Assembly: GCA_021798575.1 (NCBI GenBank)
Contig: JAJZGI010000022.1
Location: 1-36,120 of the forward strand
Source: Pseudomonadota bacterium
GTDB lineage: Bacteria > Pseudomonadota > Alphaproteobacteria > Acetobacterales > Acetobacteraceae
DNA length: 36,120 nt
Direction of reading: 5' to 3'
Below are positions 7,231 through 16,502 of the stretch, in pieces. Each line of letters opens with the position of its first letter. Positions within the stretch are counted from its first letter, which is position 1. The notes under the pieces are model-generated. The model saw nothing but the letters and a program-made list of their open reading frames with translations. It was not told the origin of the DNA and made no database searches. Both the position numbers and the translations under genes were made by a program.

Positions 7231-8199
7231 TCAGGCTGCTTCATTCAAGGTAAATTTCCTCCGGTATTCAATCGGCGTGATCCCAAGCCGCCGCATGAAC
7301 ACGCGGCGCATGGCCGGGGCGGTGCCAAAGCCCGACTGATCGGCGATTGATTTGACCTCTTTCGTGGTGGTCTCCAGAAGGTTGCAGGCGTAACGCAGCC
7401 TTGCGTCGGTGATATAAGCGCCAATGGTCATGTTGGTTTTGTCCCTGAACATGCGGAGCAGTGTGCGCTCGCTCATGCGGGCTTCCCTGGCCAGGTCGCC
7501 GATCTGAATTTTCTGCCGCAGATGCGCGAGGATCCAGCGCTGCGTCCGCCCTACCGGCGAGTCCGCTTTTTTTTCGGCTTTCAGATGCATGCTGAACTGC
7601 GATTGCCCGCCGGAGCGTTTTGCAGGCAGCACCATGAAGCGGGCGATATCGAGCGCCAGCGGGTGGCCGAAATCCAGCTCGATGATGCGCAGCGCCAGAT
7701 CCATGCCCGCGGTCATGCCCGCGGCGGTCATGATCTTGTCGCTCTCGATGAAAATCGGGTCGGGTTCCACTGTCAGATGGGGAAATTCCTTTGCCAGTTG
7801 CCGGGCATAAAGCCAATGGGTCGTCACGCGCCTGCCATCGGCCAGGCCCGATGCCGCCAGCGGGAAGGCCCCGGTGCAGATCGACCCGACACGCCGTGCG
7901 GTGGCACCTTGCGCGCGCAGCCAGGCGGTTAAAGCGAGGTTTTTGGCTGCCTCAGGCGCGGCCGGGCCGCCGGCCACCAGAAGCGTATCGATTTCCGCCG
8001 GGGCGTTGGCAAAACCATGGGTCGGCTCGAACCTGCCCCAGCCGCCCGCCAGGGATACCGGCAGGCCATCCTGCGAGATGGTGAGCAGCTCGTAGCATGG
8101 TTTGCCCATGATGTGATTGGCGAGTGAAAAACACTCCAGCGGGCCGACGATATCGATTGCCGCGGCACCGGAAAACACGACCATGGCCAAGGTTAGCAT
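7231..8199 (-). CDS. GlxA-family AraC-type transcriptional regulator
   Basis: This 322-residue regulator has an N-terminal DJ-1/PfpI (class I amidotransferase-like) domain, about residues 1-185. It includes the nucleophile-elbow cysteine in GSICTGAFPLAASGL (Cys108) and the DGRRVTTHW segment typical of GlxA proteins. A double helix-turn-helix AraC domain follows (about 215-318), with ARMSERTLLRMF as the first recognition helix and ITPIEYRRKF at the end. Such proteins usually bind small amines or metabolites and activate a neighbouring gene. It is divergent from the glycine-rich autotransporter and upstream of leuA on the same strand, so either could be a target, but no operator is obvious. Ligand unknown. 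Confidence 0.92.
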   Translation of the reverse strand: MLTLAMVVFSGAAAIDIVGPLECFSLANHIMGKPCYELLTISQDGLPVSLAGGWGRFEPTHGFANAPAEIDTLLVAGGPAAPEAAKNLALTAWLRAQGATARRVGSICTGAFPLAASGLADGRRVTTHWLYARQLAKEFPHLTVEPDPIFIESDKIMTAAGMTAGMDLALRIIELDFGHPLALDIARFMVLPAKRSGGQSQFSMHLKAEKKADSPVGRTQRWILAHLRQKIQIGDLAREARMSERTLLRMFRDKTNMTIGAYITDARLRYACNLLETTTKEVKSIADQSGFGTAPAMRRVFMRRLGITPIEYRRKFTLNEAA

Positions 8200-8346
8200 A
8201 CTTCACCCATCCCGAAATGACCCACCGCAGCAAGGCTGTAGTGACAATTTACGCCAAAAGACAGGCTGATCCCGCCAATCTCGCCCTGTGAGCGCGCGGC
8301 GCGCTTGCCGAGGCGTTGCCGCGATGCCTAAGCTCCCGTGGTTTTT

Positions 8347-8367
8347 TCATTATCATTACTAATGATT
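8347..8367 (+). promoter_or_regulatory. AT-rich TCATTA palindrome, possible operator
   Basis: TCATTA and TAATGA flank a seven-base spacer about 20 bases before the autotransporter start. The complement contains TAATGATAATGA, which matches 11 of 12 positions of the central part of the classical Fur-box consensus. Alphaproteobacterial Fur/Mur sites differ, so this is only a candidate for iron or manganese control of the autotransporter. Confidence 0.25.
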
Positions 8368-8386
8368 TCAATGGGGTAAATGGAAT

Positions 8387-11134
8387 ATGGCGGAGCGGAT
8401 GAAGTTTCTGGCGGGGGTTTCAGTGGTGGCTTTGGCGCTCGGCTGTGCCGGGGCGCCACCTGCTCTCGCGGGGGGGCAGGGCGGCGGTGGTTCGGGCTGT
8501 TCCATGGCGGGCAATGCGGGCAGCCAGACCACCGGCGGCGGTGGTGGCGGGCTGGGTGATGCTGTCAATTGTGGTGACAGCAATGGCGGCACTGGCGGCG
8601 GCGCGCAGGGGACGGCTGGCAGCGGCACGGGTGGCGGCGCGGGCGGCGCGGCCGGCGTGGTCGAGACTGGTGCCGCCACGCTCAGCGCCTCGGTCACGGG
8701 GGGCAATGGAGGGCAGGGATTACCGAATACTTCACTTCTCGGCTCTGGCGGCGGCGGCGGCGGGGCGGGTGTCGCCACCAATTATGCCCTGACGATTGCC
8801 AGCGGCGTGACTGTCACCGGCGGAGCGGGCGGCGTAGGCGCGCTAAATGGTACTCAGAGCGGCGGCGGCGGCGGCGATGGTGGGGGTGGTGCGGGGGTGG
8901 TCACCAGCGGTTCATTGACCGTCGATTCAGGCGCAGCCGTAACGGGCGGGGCAGGTGGAATTTTATCGTTCGCGCCGGGTGGTGGCGGCACCGGCGTGGC
9001 GTTGACGGGCGGGACGGCTTTCACCTTCATCAATGACGGAATGGTTACGGGAGGGTCTGGCGGGTTTGGTGATACTACTGACGGCGGCGGTGGCGCGGGG
9101 GTGGATACCAGCAGCAATGTGATAAATAACGGCACCATCACGGGCTCCGGAGATAATAGCCAGGGCGGTGGCGGCGGCGGCGGCGGTGCCGGCATCGTGG
9201 CCCAGAGCGCCGTGGCCGACGGCCTGACGATTACCAACACCGGCAACATAGTAGGTGGCAGTGCCGGTAAAGATTCCACCGGCAACGGCAGCTCATCCGG
9301 CGCGGGCGAGGGTGGCGCCAATGGTATTTCCTCAAACGGCGGCATATCGCAGGCGGGCGCCGGGATCATCGGCGAGGGGCTGAACGTGGTGAATTCCGGT
9401 TTGATCAGCGGTGGTGCCGGCCTTACTAGCCAATACAGGGCCGATGCGATCGACTTCATCGACGGCGCGAACAGCCTGACACTCGAGGCGGGCTACTCGT
9501 TTGTCGGCAATGTCATTGCCTCACGGGCCGGTGCGGATGTGCTGACGCTGGGCGGGGCCAATAACGCCACGTTCAACATGTCGAACATCGCGGCGGCCGA
9601 CCCTGGCAGCTACAATGGGACTCCGGTTTATGCCGGGTTCGCCAACTACCAGAAAACCGGCGCCAGCACCTGGACCTTGACCGGCAAGACCGCCATCAGC
9701 ACCACCACCAACTGGACGGTGGCGGGCGGCACGCTGCAAGTGGGCGCCAGCGCGGGCGATGGCACGGTGTTGAACGGCGCGGTGACGGTTGATAACGGCG
9801 CGACGCTGGACGGCTATGGCCAGATTTCAGGCGCTGTGACCAATAGCGGCACGGTGCTGCCGGGCGATGCCATCGGCAGGCTGACGGTGGATGGCAATTA
9901 CACGCAGAACGCAAATGGCACGCTCAATATCGAGATAACGCCAAACGCCACGCCGGGCACGGGCTATGACCAGCTGGTGGTGCCGAACGGTTTGGTCAAC
10001 CTGGCGGGCACGCTGAATGTCACGGTCGATGCGGGCAATTATATAACCGGCACGGTGTATGACATCATCACCACCAATTACGGGGTGAGCGGCAGCTTCT
10101 CCCGCATCGCCTATAATCCGGCTTTTGCCGCTTATATCACCCCGGTGGTGGGCTATGGCGCCACGACCGTGACCCTGACCCTGACCCCGACCGTGGCTCC
10201 CAATGCGCCGCCGGGCGCGACCCCGGTTCTGTTCAGCAGCGGGCGGATCTATGAGGCCAGCAGCTATGCCGAGAACGGCGCGATGTGGGATGCGCTGGGC
10301 GCGCCGCTGGTTACCGGCCCCGCGAGCGGCGATGCCGTGGATGACGGCTACTGGCTGCATGGTGTCGGCGCGTTTGGCAACGCCAATGGCTATGACTTCA
10401 ACGAGAAGGGCTTTGTCCTTGGCAAGGGGTTCGATGTCTCGCCCGGGCTGGTGGTGGGTGCGGCGCTTTCCAATATCTATACCAGCACCTCGGGCGGCGG
10501 TGATTCGGCCACGGGCAGCACTGTCGGCGGGTTGCTGTATGGTATCTATACCGCCAACCGGCTGAGCCTGGCGGGCGATGCGACGGTGGGGCATGTGGGC
10601 GAGCGGCTGGTGCGCAGCCTGCCGACGCTTGGCTTGCAGGCCAAGGCGGCCAGCAACGGTATCTACGCGGGGGCGGGGCTGCGGATGCAATATGCGCTGC
10701 TCAGCCAGGGGGGGTATTTTCTCTCGCCCTACGCCGCGGTGAGCTACCTGCACACCCATACGGGCAGCGCGCAGGAAACCGGCGCCGGGCTGCTCAACCT
10801 GTATTACGGCGCGATGCATGGCAGCCTTGGGCAGGCGGGCGCGGGCGTGACCGGCGGTTATGCGATGCCGGTGCGCTATGGCATGCTCACCATCTGGGCC
10901 AGCCTGGGGGGAGGTGGCACGCTCGGCAACCCGTATGCGCGCTCTACCGAGGTTTCGGGCAGCTTCAGCCACGGGGTGACGGCGCTGGCAGCACCGGTGG
11001 GAGACTTTTCCCCCGCTGTGGGGGTGGAGCTGGCAAGCGCCGGGCGCTGGCGCCTGGGCGCGGGCTGGAGCGGCCAGTTCGCCGGCCCGGCCAGTGCCGA
11101 GACCTTCAACGCCAACGCCGATTATCGCTGGTAG
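8387..11134 (+). CDS. glycine-rich autotransporter (type V secretion) outer-membrane protein
   Basis: The 915-residue protein starts with a signal peptide (about 1-29, charged MKF then a hydrophobic stretch, cleavage after APPALA). The passenger (about 30-330) is extremely glycine-rich, with many GGGGG runs spaced by TVTGGAGG-like units predicted to coil as a beta-helix. Residues about 355-470 carry autotransporter-associated strand repeats (ADVLTLGG, YQKTGASTWTLTG, GAVTVDNGATLDG). A pertactin-like junction follows to about 620, then a C-terminal beta-barrel (about 645-915) that ends in tryptophan, as barrels recognised by BamA end in an aromatic residue. Function of the passenger (adhesion, matrix or other) cannot be told. 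It stands alone, between a divergent GlxA-type regulator and a converging sulfotransferase. Confidence 0.88.
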   Translation: MAERMKFLAGVSVVALALGCAGAPPALAGGQGGGGSGCSMAGNAGSQTTGGGGGGLGDAVNCGDSNGGTGGGAQGTAGSGTGGGAGGAAGVVETGAATLSASVTGGNGGQGLPNTSLLGSGGGGGGAGVATNYALTIASGVTVTGGAGGVGALNGTQSGGGGGDGGGGAGVVTSGSLTVDSGAAVTGGAGGILSFAPGGGGTGVALTGGTAFTFINDGMVTGGSGGFGDTTDGGGGAGVDTSSNVINNGTITGSGDNSQGGGGGGGGAGIVAQSAVADGLTITNTGNIVGGSAGKDSTGNGSSSGAGEGGANGISSNGGISQAGAGIIGEGLNVVNSGLISGGAGLTSQYRADAIDFIDGANSLTLEAGYSFVGNVIASRAGADVLTLGGANNATFNMSNIAAADPGSYNGTPVYAGFANYQKTGASTWTLTGKTAISTTTNWTVAGGTLQVGASAGDGTVLNGAVTVDNGATLDGYGQISGAVTNSGTVLPGDAIGRLTVDGNYTQNANGTLNIEITPNATPGTGYDQLVVPNGLVNLAGTLNVTVDAGNYITGTVYDIITTNYGVSGSFSRIAYNPAFAAYITPVVGYGATTVTLTLTPTVAPNAPPGATPVLFSSGRIYEASSYAENGAMWDALGAPLVTGPASGDAVDDGYWLHGVGAFGNANGYDFNEKGFVLGKGFDVSPGLVVGAALSNIYTSTSGGGDSATGSTVGGLLYGIYTANRLSLAGDATVGHVGERLVRSLPTLGLQAKAASNGIYAGAGLRMQYALLSQGGYFLSPYAAVSYLHTHTGSAQETGAGLLNLYYGAMHGSLGQAGAGVTGGYAMPVRYGMLTIWASLGGGGTLGNPYARSTEVSGSFSHGVTALAAPVGDFSPAVGVELASAGRWRLGAGWSGQFAGPASAETFNANADYRW

Positions 11135-11152
11135 GGTGCTTGCCGGGTCATG

Positions 11153-11182
11153 ATACCAACGGCCATATATGGCCGTTGGTAT
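11153..11182. terminator. perfect 30-base palindrome between converging genes
   Basis: ATACCAACGGCCATA (11153-11167) is followed immediately by its exact reverse complement (11168-11182). It lies between the ends of the autotransporter and the sulfotransferase. It could be a two-way terminator, although there is no T-run. The same ATACCAACSG arm recurs at 29747-29783 and 29881-29927. Confidence 0.65.
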
Positions 11183-11187
11183 GAACC

Positions 11188-12006
11188 TCAGGCAGGCGGG
11201 AGGTAATGAAACTGCCTGAGCACTGTGGCATGGTCGGTCTCGATGCGCAGCCGTTGCGCCAATGTGAGGCCGGTGCGGAACTCCCCGGACCGGCCTGCCC
11301 GGAAGAACGGCGCGGTGGCGACCGCGCTTGCCGCGACATACCCGTGTGTTTGCTCCTGCGCGGCCAGTGTTGCGAAGCTGCTGAATTCGACCGCCCGGCG
11401 CAGGCGGGCGGGCTCGGAATCGCCGCCCAGAAAATAGATCACCCGGCCGAAATGTTTCTCCGGGTCCGCCAGCAGATCCTCATACCGCAGGACAAGGCGG
11501 TTTTTCGCCGACAGCCAGGAGCGGACATGGCCGGACCAGGAGGACATGAACTCGAACACCTGTTGCGCGGTGGCGCGGTTGGTGGCCTGCGGGCTCGCCA
11601 TGAAGGTGATGATGTCCTCCACGCTTTTGCCCGCGAAGGCGGCGTAGGAGAGGGCGATATCGCGCGGATCACGCACGATGTAGACGCTGCCCGCCGTGTG
11701 CGCGGGCGTGCAGAGCGGCACGCCATGCAATGCCAGGTTCGCATTATGGGTTTTGACGAACACCAGGTCGTCGTGCAGGCGGGTGAGGGATTCATGCACC
11801 GAGGGGCGCAGGCGCTGGGTGGCTTCCGGCGTGAGCTTGTCTCCCGGTGAGTCAAAAAATGCGGCGGCGCATTCCACGGCGGAGAAATCGATGAGGGCGT
11901 TGATGCTCTGCGGGGCCGTGGGCTGCGCGATATAATTATGCAGGAACGCCCGCAGCCAGGTGTTGCCGGATTTGGGGTAGGAGGCGAGCCAGACGATTTT
12001 GCCCAT
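11188..12006 (-). CDS. PAPS-dependent sulfotransferase domain protein
   Basis: The 272-residue protein has the 5-prime-phosphosulfate loop YPKSGNTWLR at residues 10-19, right at the N-terminus, and the 3-prime-phosphate motif IVRDPRDIALSY at about 110-121. Both are hallmarks of cytosolic-type sulfotransferases that use 3-prime-phosphoadenosine-5-prime-phosphosulfate. KTHNA near 85-89 carries a histidine placed like the catalytic one. The acceptor is unknown. It could be a glycan, lipid or small alcohol. It begins six bases after the SNF2 helicase stop and is the last gene of the long efp-led run, just before the palindrome. No PAPS-forming genes are nearby. Confidence 0.88.
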   Translation of the reverse strand: MGKIVWLASYPKSGNTWLRAFLHNYIAQPTAPQSINALIDFSAVECAAAFFDSPGDKLTPEATQRLRPSVHESLTRLHDDLVFVKTHNANLALHGVPLCTPAHTAGSVYIVRDPRDIALSYAAFAGKSVEDIITFMASPQATNRATAQQVFEFMSSWSGHVRSWLSAKNRLVLRYEDLLADPEKHFGRVIYFLGGDSEPARLRRAVEFSSFATLAAQEQTHGYVAASAVATAPFFRAGRSGEFRTGLTLAQRLRIETDHATVLRQFHYLPPA

Positions 12007-12012
12007 AGGAAA

Positions 12013-14763
12013 TCAGGCGGCCTGGGCCTCGGCGGACGCCTCCGCGCCGAACAGGAAGTTGATATCCTCGGCGTTGAAGGCGAGCCCGGCGCTCTCCGAG
12101 AAGGCGATGCTGGCCAGCTCGGCCTTGCGCTGCTGGAGCTCCAGTATCCGCTCCTCCACCGTGTCCGTCGCGATGAGCTTGTAGACGAATACCGATTTGG
12201 TCTGGCCGATGCGGTGGGCGCGGTCCGAGGCCTGGTTTTCCACCGCCGGGTTCCACCAGGGGTCGTAGTGGATGACGGTGTCGGCGCTGGTGAGGTTCAG
12301 CCCGCGCCCGCCAGCCTTGAGCGAGATGAGGAACAGGGGGACCTCGCCTGCCTCGAAACTGCGCACAGGCTCGGCGCGGTCCCGCGTGTCCCCGCGCAGC
12401 TCGACGAAGGGGATGGCAAGCGCGTTGAGGCGTGGCTTGATGAGGTCGAGCATCGAGGTGAACTGACTGAACAGGAGGATGCGCCGGCCTTCGGGGATCA
12501 GCTCCGAGATCATCTCCAGCAGGTCCTCCAGCTTGGCCGAGCTCTCCGTGCCGCGGCCACTGCCGAGCTTGACCAGGCGCGGGTCGCAGCAGGCCTGGCG
12601 GAGCTTCAACAGCGCATCCAGTACGATGACGCGGCTCTGCGCCAGGGTGCGCTCGGCCATCTGCTCGCGCACGGTCTCATACAGGGTGCCGCGGATCGTC
12701 TCGTAGAGTTCGCGCTGGTCCGGCGCCAGCGTGATGCGCCGCAGGATCGTGTGTTTGGGTGGCAGCTCGGTCGCCACCTCCGCCTTGGTACGGCGCAGGA
12801 TGAAGGGCTGGATGCGGGCGATGAGCTGGGCGCGGGAGACCTGGTCCCCGTTCTTCTCGATGGGAGTGCGGAAGCGCTTGGTGAAGCCGCGACGGTCCCC
12901 CAGCAGGCCGGGCATGAGGAAGGCGAACTGCGACCATAATTCGTCGAGGTTATTCTCGATCGGCGTGCCGGAGAGGCAGAGCCGGTGGGTGGTGGCGAGC
13001 TGGCAAACCGCGCGGGTGGCCCGGGCCTCGGGCGATTTGATCGCCTGGGCCTCATCGAGCACCACGATATGCCATGGGCGCTGCTTCATCTCCTCCACAT
13101 CGCGCGTCAGCACCGTGTAGGTGGTGATCACCACGTGGATCCCCGCCATGCGCTCACGGCGCTCGTGGCGTTCCAGCCCGTGCAGGACCATGACCTTTAA
13201 GTGGGGGGCGAATTTGGTGAGCTCGGCGGTCCAGTTCGCGACCAGGCTGGTGGGCACCACGATGAGCGCCGGGGCGGTGAGCCTGCCCTCAGCCTGGTCC
13301 ACGCAGATATGCGCGATGGTCTGCGCGGTTTTGCCGAGGCCCATATCGTCGGCGAGGAAGCCGCCCAGCCCGTAGGAGGCGAGATGCTGGAGCCAGTCCA
13401 CGCCCTGCTGCTGATAGGGCCGCAGCTCGCCTTTGAAGATATCCGGCACCAGCACCGGGATGATCTCGGGCTCGCCCCGGAACCGCTCGACATAGGCCTC
13501 GATCGCGGCGGCGTTCTGCCAGCTCGTGGTCAGCACGTCTTCCAGCTCCAGCACCGTTGCGGCGGCGCCGACGGGGAGCACCAGCGCCTTCTCGGCGGTG
13601 CGGCCAGCGGCCTCGATGAGGTCTCCCATCACGGCCAGCAGGCGGCGGATGCGCTCCGCCGGGAGCTTGATCACCCGCCCGTCGTCCATGCTGGTGATCA
13701 GCTCATCGCCGACGATCTGCGCGCCCTCCATGCCGCCGCGCGCCAGCAGATGCTCCAGGATCGGCAGCAAGGGGTGGCGCACGCCGTCGATCTCGATGCC
13801 GAATTCAAGCGAGAAGCTGCCTTTTTCGGCGTCTTCCACCTGCACGTCGATATTGCCGATATTCTCGGCAAGTTTGGGGCCGAAATTCGCGTCGATGCTG
13901 GATTGCCAGCCCAGCGCGGTGAGTTCCGGGACGCGGACCGCGACGAAATGGTGCCATTGCGCGGCGGCGGAATCCCCCCGGAAGACCAGCACGCGCTGGC
14001 CGCGCGCGGATTTGGCGTCCGCCACGCGCATCTGCACGAAATTATCCGGGCGCAGCGTATCCAGCGCCGCGGCCTCGGCGGCTGTGTCCCGGCGGATGAA
14101 CACCGCCTGGCCGCCAGACTTCATGCGGATGAATTGCGCCTCGTCCGCGCCGTCCACCCGCACGCCACCATAGTCGAAATCCAGCGTCAGCACGTCGATC
14201 ATGCGCGGGCGGCCGAATTCATCGGGCCCATGCAGGCGGCGCAGGCGCAGGACCGGTGTGGCCGGGCGCTCCAGCACCGTGGCGTCCGGGTCTGGTGCCT
14301 CGGGCAGCAGGGGCGCGATGTTGGCCGCGCGGGCGCGCCGACCGGTGGGGCGCAGGCGCGTGGGCGGCGGGGGGAACGCGCGCTCATGCGCCGGAATGAT
14401 GGTGTCGATGAGCGACCGGGGTGCGGCCTTACGCAGCTCGGGGAAGCGCTCCAGCGCCTTCAGCGCCGTCGCCGCGAGGTGCTTGCATTTGGACTCGCCG
14501 CAGCTGCACTCTCGCTCCGCGAAGGAGACGCGCCGGCCCAGGCTCACGGGGGTGATTCGGGCCGTCCATTTCAGGCCAAGCTGGTTGGTGCCGGTGATCG
14601 TGTCATCCGCCAGCGTCACGTCTGTCATCTCCGCCAGAAAGCGGCTGCTGGTGAGGATCCGCGAGTCAAACACGCTCTCCAGGTCTTCGGTGGCAAACGG
14701 CACAGGCATCAGGCTAACCCCAGTTCTCTCGAGCGCCGCCAAAAGGAGGCCAAAGGGTTCCAT
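12013..14763 (-). CDS. SWIM zinc-finger SNF2-family DNA helicase
   Basis: The 916-residue protein begins with a SWIM-type zinc finger: CxC at 86/88 and CxH at 93/95. A long bacterial SNF2-associated region (about 150-430) follows, then the ATPase. That part has RPYQQQGVDWL near 448-458, Walker A DDMGLGKT at 472-479, DEAQ at 570-573 and SGTPIENN. The second RecA lobe has LFSQFTSMLDL, GGRGLNLT and RAHRIGQ. These are the Swi2/Snf2 motifs of DNA translocases that remodel protein-DNA complexes, rather than unwinding helicases. SWIM domains bind nucleic acid or proteins. Bacterial members have mostly unknown roles; links to RNA polymerase recycling (RapA) are by superfamily only. It lies between nadE and the sulfotransferase in one direction. 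Confidence 0.92.
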   Translation of the reverse strand: MEPFGLLLAALERTGVSLMPVPFATEDLESVFDSRILTSSRFLAEMTDVTLADDTITGTNQLGLKWTARITPVSLGRRVSFAERECSCGESKCKHLAATALKALERFPELRKAAPRSLIDTIIPAHERAFPPPPTRLRPTGRRARAANIAPLLPEAPDPDATVLERPATPVLRLRRLHGPDEFGRPRMIDVLTLDFDYGGVRVDGADEAQFIRMKSGGQAVFIRRDTAAEAAALDTLRPDNFVQMRVADAKSARGQRVLVFRGDSAAAQWHHFVAVRVPELTALGWQSSIDANFGPKLAENIGNIDVQVEDAEKGSFSLEFGIEIDGVRHPLLPILEHLLARGGMEGAQIVGDELITSMDDGRVIKLPAERIRRLLAVMGDLIEAAGRTAEKALVLPVGAAATVLELEDVLTTSWQNAAAIEAYVERFRGEPEIIPVLVPDIFKGELRPYQQQGVDWLQHLASYGLGGFLADDMGLGKTAQTIAHICVDQAEGRLTAPALIVVPTSLVANWTAELTKFAPHLKVMVLHGLERHERRERMAGIHVVITTYTVLTRDVEEMKQRPWHIVVLDEAQAIKSPEARATRAVCQLATTHRLCLSGTPIENNLDELWSQFAFLMPGLLGDRRGFTKRFRTPIEKNGDQVSRAQLIARIQPFILRRTKAEVATELPPKHTILRRITLAPDQRELYETIRGTLYETVREQMAERTLAQSRVIVLDALLKLRQACCDPRLVKLGSGRGTESSAKLEDLLEMISELIPEGRRILLFSQFTSMLDLIKPRLNALAIPFVELRGDTRDRAEPVRSFEAGEVPLFLISLKAGGRGLNLTSADTVIHYDPWWNPAVENQASDRAHRIGQTKSVFVYKLIATDTVEERILELQQRKAELASIAFSESAGLAFNAEDINFLFGAEASAEAQAA

Positions 14764-14837
14764 AGCGGATTTTGTTTGGGAAGGCAGGGGGTAGGGTGAA
14801 GTTTTTTATGCAACCCGGACAGGCGGGGGTTGGCGAG

Positions 14838-16502
14838 TTATCCGATCAGATCAGTAAAGCCGTTGGTCATCGGGTAGCGCCGGTCGCGGCCGAAGGCCCG
14901 AGCCGTGATCTTCACGCCCGGCGGGGCCTGGCGGCGTTTATATTCGGCGCGGTCCAGCAGCTTCCACACCCGCAGCACGGTGGCGCGCTCGAAGCCTTCC
15001 GCCACCAGCTCGTCGATGCCCGCCTCGCCCTCGATCAGGCGGGCCAGGATGGCATCCAGAATCTCATAAGGTGGGAGCGAATCCTGGTCCGTCTGGCCCG
15101 GTTTCAGCTCCGCCGAGGGCGGCTTGGTGATCACCCGCTCGGGCATCGCGGGCCCCTTGGGCGCCAGGCTGCCCTCCGGGCGGTGCGCGTTGCGCCAGCG
15201 CGAGAGCTCGAACACGGTGGTCTTGTAGACGTCCTTCAATACCGAAAACCCGCCGCACATGTCCCCGTAGAGCGTCGCGTAGCCCACCGACATCTCGGAC
15301 TTGTTGCCGGTGGTGAGCAGCATGTCGCCAAACTTGTTCGACAGCGCCATGAGCAGGAGGCCGCGCGCGCGGGACTGGATGTTCTCCTCGGTGATATCCG
15401 GGGCCTGACCGGTGAAGGCCGGTGCGAGCGCGCCCGCGAACGAAGCCATCGCGCCCGCGATCGGGATGCTCTCATAGGAGATGCCGAGCATCCGCGCGCA
15501 GGCAAGCGCATCCTCCAGCGAATGGTCCGACGTGTAGGGGCTGGGGAGCATGACGGCGCGCACGCGCTGTGGCCCCAGCGCGTCCGCCGCCACGGCGGCG
15601 GAGATGGCGGAGTCGATCCCGCCGGAGAGGCCCAGCACGATGCCCGAGAATCCGTTTTTGTTCACATAGTCGCGCAGACCCATCATCATGGCGGTGTAGA
15701 TCTGGGCCAGCCGGTCCGGCTCGGGCGGGAGCGGTTGCGCCGCGCAGACCAACCCGGCTGGCGTGCGGGCCCAGCGGGTGAGGCACAGCGCCTCGGCGAA
15801 ATAGGGCATCTGAACCGCAAGGCTGCGGTCTGCGTTCAGCACGAAGGAGGCACCGTCGAACACGATCTCGTCCTGCCCGCCGGTGAGGGCCGCAAACATG
15901 TAGGGCAGGCCGGTTTCCACCACGCGCTGCACGGCGAGGGCGATGCGCCTGGCCTGCTTGCCGTCCTCGAATGGCGAGCCGTTGATCGAGAGCAGGATCT
16001 CCGCCCCGGATTCACGCAGCGTCTCGGCGACATCGGGGAACCACCAGTCCTCGCAGATCATCAGCCCGAGCCGGAAGCCGCGGAAGGCGACCGGGCCCGG
16101 TGCGGGGCCTGACGCGAACACCCGTTTTTCGTCGAACACGCCGTAGTTGGGCAGCTCGTGCTTTTTGCGGCGCGCCAGGATGGCGCCGGCCTCCAGCAGG
16201 AAGGCCGCGTTATGCACGTTTTCGCCGTCGCGCCAGGGCGTGCCGATGACCAAGCCCGGGCCGCCATCCGCCGTGTCCGCCGCCAGGGCCTGCGCCGCCG
16301 CCTCGCAGGCGGCCACGAAGGCGGGCTTGAGCACGAGGTCCTCCGGCGGATAGCCGGACACAGAAAGCTCGGGCGTCACCACCAGATCCGCCCCCATGGC
16401 GGCGGCCTGCGCGCGGGCGGCGCGGATGGCGGCGACGTTCTTTTCGATCGCGCCGACGTGGGGGTTCAACTGCGCGATGGCGATGTTCAGCGCCTGCGTC
16501 AT
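14838..16502 (-). CDS. nadE: glutamine-dependent NAD+ synthetase
   Basis: The 554-residue enzyme makes NAD+ from deamido-NAD+, ATP and glutamine. The N-terminal nitrilase-type glutaminase (about 1-260) has the Glu-Lys-Cys triad: Glu45 in TPELSVSGYPP, a lysine in RRKKHELPNYGVF (about 114), and Cys150 in LMICEDWWFPD. The C-terminal synthetase has the pyrophosphatase P-loop SGGIDS at 293-298 and TTGNKSEMSVGY for substrate binding. The two-domain form lets the cell use glutamine instead of free ammonia. The start codon overlaps the stop of the OmpA/MotB-like gene by ATGA, so the two are translationally coupled. Confidence 0.97.
   Translation of the reverse strand: MTQALNIAIAQLNPHVGAIEKNVAAIRAARAQAAAMGADLVVTPELSVSGYPPEDLVLKPAFVAACEAAAQALAADTADGGPGLVIGTPWRDGENVHNAAFLLEAGAILARRKKHELPNYGVFDEKRVFASGPAPGPVAFRGFRLGLMICEDWWFPDVAETLRESGAEILLSINGSPFEDGKQARRIALAVQRVVETGLPYMFAALTGGQDEIVFDGASFVLNADRSLAVQMPYFAEALCLTRWARTPAGLVCAAQPLPPEPDRLAQIYTAMMMGLRDYVNKNGFSGIVLGLSGGIDSAISAAVAADALGPQRVRAVMLPSPYTSDHSLEDALACARMLGISYESIPIAGAMASFAGALAPAFTGQAPDITEENIQSRARGLLLMALSNKFGDMLLTTGNKSEMSVGYATLYGDMCGGFSVLKDVYKTTVFELSRWRNAHRPEGSLAPKGPAMPERVITKPPSAELKPGQTDQDSLPPYEILDAILARLIEGEAGIDELVAEGFERATVLRVWKLLDRAEYKRRQAPPGVKITARAFGRDRRYPMTNGFTDLIG

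Noticed and set aside
8460-9340. Repeated G-rich units that look like a CRISPR or tandem array
   Set aside because: They are in-frame glycine codons of the autotransporter passenger with irregular spacing and no spacers.
9827-10972. 381-codon minus-strand open frame opposite the first autotransporter
   Set aside because: Shadow of the autotransporter barrel and junction; arginine-rich, no motif.
13201-14799. 532-codon plus-strand open frame opposite the SNF2 gene
   Set aside because: Antisense shadow of the helicase; no family motifs, no ribosome site.
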